A DNA stretch of 64,000 nucleotides from Cylicocyclus nassatus (Eukaryota > Nematoda > Chromadorea > Rhabditida > Strongylidae), in NCBI GenBank assembly GCA_958299035.1, contig CATQJL010000223.1:54170302-54234301 (forward strand), in the 5' to 3' direction. Made by a program: the position numbers and the translations under genes. Shown here piece by piece: positions 1 through 8,658 of the stretch. The notes under the pieces are model-generated. The model was given only the letters and a program-made list of their open reading frames with translations, made no database searches and was not told the DNA's origin. Position 1 is the first letter of the stretch, and the number at the start of each line of letters is the position of its first letter.

Positions 1-1899
1 CAAAATTGTGTGCGATAATCATTTAGCTTGTAATTCGAATACGCTGGGGCGCGTTCGGGTCAAAGGCGGGCCCAGGCTGCTTCCGAGGCCATTGCTGAGT
101 AGACTATTTTTTCGCTGCGAACTTCATTGACCACTTAGGTAAGAGTCTATTATCAAAGTGCACAGAAAAAAAACCAGAAAAATGAGGACTGCATTACAAA
201 TGCAAATAACAAACACAGATGGAGCAGAAAAGCTGTTTACGAGCTCCGGACGACGTCAATTAATCACAACTAACTGATGCTAATACTGAACCTTGCAAGA
301 CTTGGAAAAGGTTGAATAAGTCACAGTCAGAGCGTCGGCATCAAGATGGGAGTTAGAGCGAGATTAGGGAGAGAATTCGCTTAAAGTACGCAAGGAAGGC
401 GTATCGGAGTTATTTTCTAAGGTATAAGAGAATGTGATTTTTCCACTTCTACATCACTAACCGAATGAGGTTCAAAAATTAGGTGGGAATCCTGGTAACT
501 CCAAAATATCAGAGCACACATTGTGTACAAACGTAGCCTTTGATTTTGATTGAATATATAAAAAACCCCTTGTTCCTTGAATTTAAGCTTGATAAGCAGA
601 AGTTAGGGACCCGTTATTACTTTGCCGAAAAAAAAAAGCCTAAAAGCGCCAGAAAGAGCCGGAACGCCTCCTTTCGCGAGCAAGTTTTGGTGCTAGGGCA
701 TGCCTTTGATTTGGCAACCCAGTCTTTTTTGCCTTGGTTTTTTCTTCATTTTCGGTCATTTACAAATCAACATGTCAGAATTTTACGAAAAATTTCAAAC
801 CGTTTTTGGCACTTTTGGGCTTTTTCTTAGGTTTTTTTTGGGCTTTTTTGAGCGCTTTCAGGCTTCTTCCGGCGAAGTATGACGGATCCCTTACAAAACA
901 GATTGCTTTGTTGCAGGCAATAAATGACGATCTGACTGAGTCGAAAAGGGCCGTACATCGAGCAGTAACGAACGCTTTCGAGGGCAGTTACGGCGTTCTG
1001 TGCGCAGAGTGTGCTTTCTCCTACATCATACATACTCATGAATATTGCACACATACTCGTAACGATATAACATGTTTGGTATACAAGGATGCATAAATAT
1101 ATGAACAGAATCAATTGCTTATTTGCCATTGTGCAAGGTTTTCGAGGAGCAACACCTTAGGTTGTTCACCGACCATATTGGAAGCAGCATCCCGTCAAAT
1201 AATGTGTTCTGAGGTTTTACAGTGTTTCAATGGCAGACTTCCTAAATAATCCATCAAGGAAGCCTGGAGCGAAAAACGTGTCTGAAAAGCCTGAAATCCA
1301 CTCTAGAAGTCTTTCGAACCCCGCCCATTTACACGGACTTTCCAGCGAGGGCGAACATGGAGAGCCTCGAAAAAAGCCAATTTTCGCCATTTTCAAACGC
1401 TGCAAAGCCCAGATACGGGTTCAGCATGGCTGCTCTGAATAGGTGAAAAATTGATTGAAATTTTGCCGGGACCTGACATTGAGCTCCTGCCGTGCTGAGG
1501 TGGGCTTTGCGCCACCAAGGCGATGATATAAACATAGAGTTAAAGGCTGCTGAAAACAAGGTGTAAGGCTAAAGCTGGGTTCTTTTACATCTAAAGCAAG
1601 TAAAGCAGGGCTCACCACGAGGTGATCTTGGCAAATTTTTGGAAAAAAAAGTTCCCGCTGACTTCGAACAAGAACACGCCGTCTTTCATGACATGCTTAA
1701 TAAAGAGCTAAACATGAATAACAAAATAGAACAGAATAGAGTACCTTAGTACATCAAACAGAAGATTCAAAATCTAATGATGCTCCTATTCTGCGATTTG
1801 GCGGTATTTTGGAGCGCTGACCGTCGCGTGCTTGGAGCAGGCTTGCCGCCGCCATTCAAAATTTTTAAATGGGAAGAGAAACCCGGGAATGAATGCGCC
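1..1899. other. No gene recognised
   Basis: I see no exon with consistent splice signals here. The stretch at about 620-880 is an imperfect inverted repeat rich in A and T runs (AAAGCC/GGCTTT and GCGCC/GAGCGC motifs on the two sides), which explains the overlapping small frames there. Positions 1796-1860 share the string GCTTGGAGCAGGCTTGCCGC with 36410-36440, so this part belongs to a dispersed repeat. Confidence 0.5.
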
Positions 1900-3160
1900 C
1901 GAGGTCAACATCCTTAGACCATAAACAGGTATTCAGCCGGTACCGCAACCTGACATTTCATGTCCAGACTGTTTAATGGGCCAAACGAAATGCTAACAGA
2001 TCGTCAACATCAAGAGTGCAGTACGAACGTCTAAGATGACAACTCTGAAACAACAGAGTATACGCCCACCGGCTGAGACCTGATTATTACACAGTCCATT
2101 ACACAGTGGTAATAGCGTATGCTCAGTAAGAACTAGGCTCAAGAACTCATAAAACCTACTGCATTAGTACTCACGATACTCAAATCATTTAGTCAACGGA
2201 ACAGAGTCGGCTCGGAACGCGTCAGCAACCCACTGAAACCAACGAAGAACGTTAACGAAGAGATCAGGCAATGCTAAACTGATGATAGGGGGATATAGCA
2301 GGCAATGCCAAACGGAAGCATGATGAGATGGAGGCAAAAGACTGCCTAGACCATGTATGAACAAATAGCACCACTCTCTCAGAATGGAACATGTGACGGA
2401 GGCAGGAGCAATGCTCTCCTGCATCAGACGGAATCCAATAAATTGGCACCCCAAAAAGGGGACCAGTCCGACCGTGGCCGAACCACTACCACATGGCGCA
2501 CAGTCACCCTAACTGATGCTGCACGAAATAATGTAGAGCAAACACCGGGGTAGAGCGGTGATTGCATGACCCTCCTTGTGGTAACAGTGAATGGACTGCA
2601 AGCACAGCGGCCATGAAGGCCACCTCCCAGAGCCCGCTTCGCGGAGCCAGCTAAAAAGCCCACGCTGGCAGCCAGTAAGCTTGACCCCGAAGTACCCATG
2701 CCTGAGGAGCCAACACCAGGGCATGAGACGGTCAAACCTGATTTCATACACCACTGAACAGTTAAGACTCAGCAAATATTTATTGTGAGTGAATAATCAA
2801 TAAATCCGGTAAACAAGCCAACATTTGAAATCTAGGCATCAGAACAACGATCTAAGCAGGTCACCCCAAGAATTCATGACAACAACAGTTTGAACAAACC
2901 ACAATCAAATATGCCTGATAGCAAGCAGCACTCACTGCCAAACGAAACCGCGTAACGCTGTACGGACTCGTGTCGATCAGAAATGGTGTACAGTCTCAGA
3001 CATTGCAACAAACAAACGTGCCGGGCCAGTCAGGCCACGAATCAATGGACATCACGTCAAACAGCATGGATGAAAAGAGCCCTAAACAAAGAACACTCAA
3101 GCACAGTGAATATGGTCCCAAAACATAGAGATATCATCGCTGAACCATCCCTGAATCATT
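1900..3160. other. T-poor, A-rich strand-skewed segment, no gene recognised
   Basis: The plus strand is clearly poor in T and rich in A and C over more than 1 kb, unlike the AT-balanced DNA on both sides. Frames are open for 60-110 codons on both strands, but none shows a motif I recognise or good splice sites. It could be a long terminal repeat or the untranslated part of a retroelement; that is a guess. From 3161 to 3803 the skew ends and I see nothing else. Confidence 0.35.
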
Positions 3161-3803
3161 TAAAGTTTTTGCTAATGTACAAAAAACTTGAAATGATCTT
3201 TTTCACGTCTTCTGGGAGACAAGTGCGTTATGCTGCATAGTGTCTGAGATCTCATTCTATTCACGGAACCTGACCGTGGTCATGGTCATGAATCAACGAG
3301 CACTCGTGCTAATGACTATTGCCTTTCAACTAGCGTCATTCGCAGAATGCGTTCACGGATTACTTATCCTCTGCTGATTATTCTAAATTTGCTGTATATC
3401 TACGGATGTTGAATATATCTCATGTATTCACACTCTTATGCTTATCTTTGTGTTCCAATATACTTCCTGAGCTTTACACTCAGAGCACCTTCTAAAAAAA
3501 TAATATCTCACTAATCGCTTGGCGTAAACCAAAAGTCTCGCTATTGAGCTGGGTTCACATCTGTTTTCAGATCACAGAGATATCTGCTCCACTGAAAATT
3601 ATGCCGAACCCCGATCCCGCGAATCCTGCAAATGCCGCGAATCCGACAAACCCCGAATCCGAAAAATCCCGCGAGAACGTTCGTATTCCATAGTCGCAAC
3701 TGCACAAAGCATCCACCATTTTTTGTTAATCCACCTCATTTGATTCAGCACAGATCTATATTGAAAATGAAGTGTATTAGCAAAAACAAATAAAGTAAAC
3801 AAA

Positions 3804-3842
3804 ATAGCAAACAGTTTCAATGTAGTTGAAACTGTTTGCTAT
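3804..3842. repeat. Perfect 17-bp stem hairpin
   Basis: ATAGCAAACAGTTTCAA is followed by the five bases TGTAG and then by its exact reverse complement. The arms have no mismatch. No neighbouring transposon ends are visible, and part of the motif (CAGTTTCAA) recurs at about 3868. It could be a small foldback unit or a hairpin RNA source. Confidence 0.8.
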
Positions 3843-3930
3843 AGAGGCTTCTCTACTTGAAGCTCCACAGTTTCAATTTGATTCCATTGCATAGAGACGC
3901 TGCCAAAATCAGAGGATTATGATGGACACA

Positions 3931-4100
3931 CAGGACCCGGCACGAGGTTGTCAAAAGGGGTTTTCGAAAACGAATTCCCCTTTGACCCAAAAACTGATCC
4001 CAGTGACTGCGCAGTAAACACTTTATCCAAAGAACAATTTTTATTGAAGAAAAACAGAAAAGAGTATAGCAAACGAGACGCGGATCCTGAATTCACTCAT
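3931..4100 (+). mobile_element. Left part of a split hAT-like MITE
   Basis: The end CAGGACCCGGCACGAGG matches the terminal repeat CAGGGCTCGGCACGAGG of the intact copy at 33136-33411, and the inside (CCCCTTTGACCC) matches too. It is preceded by GATGGACA plus two bases. The matching right end of the family lies at 8395-8485 and is followed by GATGGACA. I infer one original insertion later split by about 4.3 kb of other DNA. The inner limit at 4100 is approximate. Confidence 0.5.
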
Positions 4101-4634
4101 CGTGAGCACGCAACAAAGTAACCAGATTCGTCGGTAAATACCCAAGCAAAAGCCAAAACTACAGGCCTATACAAGGCTCTTTGACCCTTAGCATCAAGAA
4201 ACGGAGTTGGCTGCACAAAAGCTTGCTATCAGAAAAAGGTCGTACAAGAAATTTCATGAAAAAGTTTATAGAAAAATATCAATCATGTACAATCTCTAGC
4301 CTTTCATTGTCAACTTGTTTCCGATAGCTCAACGACATCCTTACCAGCTCGCTCCTTGACCTTGATAGTCTGTCATCGATCGAGATCTTCACTGGTTAGC
4401 CTATGTGGCTCAAATAATAGACATTTATGCCTGAATTTCACGCTCCGACAATGAATTATGAACGCACGTCCGTGTAAATCCGAGCGATGCACAACCGACG
4501 ACAAAGCGGTAAAGCAATGAAAAATTGTGAATGAACGAACATTCGAAAGAAAGAACATCAATGTAAGAAACCGATATTCTACGTTATTAGGTGTTGAAAA
4601 CAGCAAGAAATGATGATAAAAAATATAGAATAGA
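4101..4634. other. No gene recognised
   Basis: This is AT-rich sequence between the split MITE and the first Helitron. I searched its minus strand for a second exon of the ribosomal protein L10 copy found at 5895-6133 and saw none. Confidence 0.4.
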
Positions 4635-5467
4635 CTAGCTGGCTTACCCGGCTCCGTCGTATCCGGACCAAACTTGGCACACATACACTTCGGGCCCCGG
4701 CGGGTGTCACAGTCCACTTTTCGTTATCGATCGATGTCGATTTTACCGATTTTTATCGATTTTTTCGCAGAGTTCACCTACAGGGCTAGGAGTTGGCAAA
4801 GGGGGGGGGGGGGAAGTGAGCATGGGGATTCCGAATACAATATTAGTTTTCAGAATTATCGGTTACTTTTATTGATTTTATCGATTTTTTGTAAATTTTG
4901 ACATGCGAGGCTGGGATTTTGCACAGGGGGGTAATCGAGCATGCTGATTACGAACACAATATTAGTTTTCAGGATCGTCCATGACTTTTATCGATTTTAT
5001 CGATTTCTTTTGTAAAGTTTGACCTGCGGGGCTGGGAGTTTGCACAGGGGTGTAATCAAGCATGCTGATCACCCCCCTTGGGGATGATCAGCATGCTCGA
5101 TTACCCCCCTGTGCCAACTCCCAGCCCCCTAGCTCAAACTTTGCAAAAAAATCGATAAAATCGATAAAAGTAATCGATAATCCTGAAAACCAATATTGTA
5201 TTCGGAATCCCCATGCTCGATTACCCCCCTGTGCCAACTCCCAGCCCCGTAGGTGAACTCAGCAAAAAATCGATAAAAATCGATAAAATCGATATCGATC
5301 GATGACGAAAAGTAGCCTATGACACGCGCCGCGGCCTGAAGTGTATGTGTGCCAAGTTTGGTCCGGATCGGTTCAGAAATGGAATTTTCTATTCGGAACA
5401 TACGTACACACAGACAGACATACAGACAGACATACAGACAAACAGACATTCAGCTTTATATATAAGA
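4635..5467 (-). mobile_element. Non-autonomous Helitron, copy A
   Basis: Read on the minus strand it starts with TC (TCTTATATATAAAGCTG) after a host A and ends with GCCAGCTAG before a host T, the A/T insertion and CTAG end known for Helitrons. A GTCT/GTAT microsatellite follows the 5-prime end, as in Helentron-associated elements. The middle has diverged units of about 120 bp rich in ATCGAT. Near 5070 the units invert around the palindromic motif GCATGCTGATC. No protein is coded. Copies B (6370-7626) and C (48171-48649) share both ends. Confidence 0.8.
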
Positions 5468-5894
5468 TGGAACACCTGAATGGGAAAGAAGACCACCTCT
5501 CGATACATACAAACAAAAACTTCAGGTCCACAATCATAAGTGAATTAGCGGGCAGTGAACTTTTGTGGAGATTTCCGAGTAGACTTTCTAGTAACAAAAA
5601 TATATACCTAGTTGTGTGACAATTTACTACAAAAGCATGGAATGGCTACCAAAGATAGTTGAGATAAACTTCTTGCAAGGGAGCATTCTAAGAAAACGAA
5701 AAAACACCCGCGTTAGGCCCGTAGTCAAAGCCACCTAGATAAGTTAAGAGGTCGAAAGAGAGAAAATGCTGAGGAACGTTGGCAATTTACTCGTTCGCAA
5801 AGTTTGAAAAAATTCCAGCATGAAAAGTTTAGATTGAAGTCCTTGGTTTGGATTCAAGCATATTCGACTTATATAAAAGTTCAAACACTATTAC

Positions 5895-6133
5895 TTTCCG
5901 CAGTTTTTCACCATGTTTTTGTTGGCGCAGATACGAGCAGCTTCAAGAGCTTCCGATGAAAGATGTTCCCGTTTGTAGGACATCATATGAGCACAACATG
6001 GGACCTCATCTACATTGGCTTTCTTTTTGCCAAGATCAAAAATATGGATCTTCGAATCGGGGACACCGCGACAGAAACGCGATTTTGGATACAGATTATT
6101 CTTGATATATCGGTAGCACGGTCGGCGACCCAT
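5895..6133 (-). pseudogene. rpl-10 (fragment): Divergent first coding exon of ribosomal protein L10 (uL16)
   Basis: The translation opens MGRRPCYRY and contains [24 protein letters not shown] and [15 protein letters not shown], hallmarks of eukaryotic RPL10, the large-subunit protein near the peptidyl-transferase centre. It covers about the first 80 residues of a protein of roughly 214. Two residues after MGRRP are missing, and several normally fixed positions are changed. A splice acceptor (GTGTTTTTACAG) lies one base before the ATG, as in a trans-spliced nematode gene. The frame ends at a possible donor (GGAAA|GTAATAG). No later exon is found. Because intron-like DNA and a pyrimidine-rich upstream region (6134-6369) are kept, this is a genomic fragment, not a processed copy. 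The 5468-6369 segment lies exactly between two Helitron 5-prime ends. Confidence 0.85.
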
Positions 6134-6369
6134 TCTGTAAAAACACCGGTAAAATCACAAGAATAGCAGTGAAAGCAAAGAAGGGTGAAAAGGTGGAGAC
6201 AGCGTAAAAAGCAGCAATAGGTAAATAAGTGAGGAAATATAGACGCCGGATAAAGGACTCAGCGATACGCCGTTCGATTGGAGCGCGCTTTCCTCCTTAG
6301 GAAACGGAGCTGCTGAGGCTATTTTTGCCTCTAGCAATGAGGAGAGGAGGTTTGGAACCAAATTTTCAA

Positions 6370-7626
6370 TCTTATATATAAAGCTGAATGTCTGTTTGTA
6401 TGTCTGTATGTCTGTCTGTATGTCTGTCTGTATGTCTGTATGTACGTATGTTCCGAATAGAAAATTCCATTTCTGAACCGATCGGGACCAAACTTGGCAC
6501 ACATACACTTTGGGCCCCGGCGAGTGTCATAGGCTACTTTTCGTCATCGATCGATATCGATTTTATCGATTTTTATCGATTTTTTTGCTGAGTTCACCTA
6601 CGGGGCTGGGAGTTGGCACAGGGGGGTAATCGAGCATGGGGATTCCGAATACAATATTGGTTTTCAGGATTATCGATTACTTTTATCGATTTTATCGATT
6701 TTTTTGCAAAGTTTGAGCTACGGGGGTGGGAGTTGGCACAGGGGGGTAATCGAGCATGGGGATTCCGAATACAATATTGGTTTTCAGGATTATCGATTAC
6801 TTTTATCGATTTTATCGATTTTTTTGCAAAGTTTGAGCTACGGGGCTGAGAGTTCGCACAGGGGGGTAGTCGAGCATGGGGATTCCGAATACAATATTGG
6901 TTTTCGGGATTATCGGTTACTTTTATCGATTTTATCGATTTTTTTGCAAAGTTTGAGCTAGGGGGCTGGGAGTTGGCGCAGGGGGGTAATCGAGCATGCT
7001 GATCATCCCCAAGGGGGGTGATCAGCATGCTCGATTACACCCCTGTGCCAAATTCCAGCCCCCTAGCTCAAATTTTCAAAAAATCGATAAAATCGATAAA
7101 AGTAATGGACGATCTTGAAAACTAATATTGTATTCGTAATCTGCATGCTCGATTACTCCCCTGTGCAAACTCCCAGCCCCGCAGGTCAAACTTTACAAAA
7201 AAAATCGATAAAATCGATAAAAGTAATGGACGATCCTGAAAACTAATATTGTGTTCGTAATCAGCATGCTCGATTACCCCCCTGTGCAAACTCCCAGCCC
7301 CGCAGGTCAAAATTTACAAAAAAATCGATAAAATCAATAAAAGTAATCGATAATTCTGAAAACTAATATTGTGTTCGGAATCCCCATGCTCACTTCCCCC
7401 CTGTGCCAACTCCTAGCCCTGTAGGTGAACTCTGCAAAAAAGATCGATAAAAATCGGTATAATCGACATCGATCGATAACGAAAAGTGGACTGTGACACC
7501 CGCCGGGGCCCGAAGTGTATGTGTGCAAAGTTTGGTCCGGATCGGTTCAGAAATGGAATTTTCTATTTGGAACATACGTACACGGGTCTAGCTGGCAGGC
7601 CCGGCGGAGCCGGGCAAGCCAGCTAG
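6370..7626 (+). mobile_element. Non-autonomous Helitron, copy B
   Basis: It starts TCTTATATATAAAGCTG after a host A. The GTCT/GTAT microsatellite is at about 6385-6450. At least three 120-bp units follow in tandem from about 6624 to 6983, then an inversion point near 7010 and reversed units. The 3-prime end has a 7-bp GC hairpin with a three-base loop at 7599-7615, then AAGCCAGCTAG before a host T. These are the canonical Helitron end signals. No coding capacity was seen. Confidence 0.85.
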
Positions 7627-8210
7627 TATGTACTAATCTTTAGGCGTAGAGTAGATTTATGTAAAAATTTTGAAAAAATTATGTGAATTGAGAGTTTTGA
7701 CAAGCTCAGCTTGTCATTAGCTTGTCAAATGATAAGCTAATTTGGAAATAAGTTGGGCACGCTCTTCATTCACATAAGTTTTTCAGAATATTTCACAGTT
7801 TGTTACTTAGTCCTACTGCGCATATACACACTAAATCCCGCGCGATTTCGTCGCCTCTGCGTTGCAAACGAGCCATTTTTCCGTTTCTTTGATAGCGGAA
7901 AATTTTCAGAAAAAAGTCTGCCACAACCTTCAGTCACATAATTTTTCAATGATACTCCTCAGTTAAGCCCTGCAAGCCCTTGTGCATGCATTTACCAAGT
8001 TTCATACCATATCGTCATCTGCGCGTTCCAAACGAGCCGTTTGAATTCACATCTTCATTTACCAATTGTGCGAAATTCTCGAAAGAAATGCTTATTACTC
8101 ATTCCGTTCACATAAGTTTTTCATAATTTTTCATAGTCTGTTTCCACTAGCCTCTCTCCGTTCGCCTACAAAATTTGGTGCCATATCGTTACTCATACAT
8201 TGAGAACTAG
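7627..8210. repeat. Three diverged units of about 170 bp in tandem
   Basis: Units begin near 7769, 7930 and 8105 with TTCACATAAGTTTTTCA or a close variant, and share the later motifs CGCGTTCCAAACGAGCC and CCATATCGT. No gene is seen. At 7700-7735 nested short palindromes occur (TGACAAGCTcAGCTTGTCA and TTAGCTT...AAGCTAA). Confidence 0.6.
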
Positions 8211-8218
8211 TCATGTAT

Positions 8219-8286
8219 GCTTCGCTTGAGCAACGTCGCGCGTGCGGCAATAGCATCGCTTGAGCGACGTCGCGCGTGCGGCATTT
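8219..8286. repeat. 34-bp tandem repeat, two copies
   Basis: Two adjacent 34-bp units share CGCTTGAGC and ACGTCGCGCGTGCGGCA and differ at about five positions; a third partial unit (AGCGACGGCGCGG) follows. The GC-rich motif stands out from the AT-rich surroundings. Confidence 0.75.
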
Positions 8287-8394
8287 AGCGACGGCGCGGT
8301 TTGATGCGCGCGAACTCCAATGTTCGCCTGTTGAGGCACATTACATGTTAAGATAAGCAGCGAGCATGAACTACCAATTTTTTTCCGGGTCTCC

Positions 8395-8485
8395 GCCCCG
8401 GACCCCTCAAAAACGATTTCCCCCTTTGCTTTTTTGCCGAAAACGATTTCCAGCTTGTCGTTTGACAACCTCGCGCCGGGCCCTG
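8395..8485 (-). mobile_element. Right part of a split hAT-like MITE
   Basis: On the minus strand it opens CAGGGCCCGGCGCGAGG and continues with the family motifs AAGCTGGAAATCGTTTTCGG and AGCAAAGGGGG, as in the intact copy at 33136-33411. The plus-strand sequence directly after the element is GATGGACA, which also precedes the left part at 3931. The limit at 8395 is approximate. Confidence 0.5.
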
Positions 8486-8658
8486 GATGGACATTCTCGG
8501 CTGAAGGGCCGCGACAAACATCCTCAAAGCATACTATAGCTTTGCTTCTACACAACAAAACGACTTCTGCATTTTTCAAAAACTCAAGCTCAATTCTGCA
8601 CATTAGAAAGAATGTGGAAAATTTGAATTCTGAGTAACAAGGAGTTTTTACGATGTTT

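Noticed and set aside
5129..7028. Frames of 100-144 codons with repeated MSVCLSVC or NPENQYCIRNPHARLPP motifs
   Set aside because: They are translations of the Helitron microsatellite and 120-bp repeats and occur on both strands.
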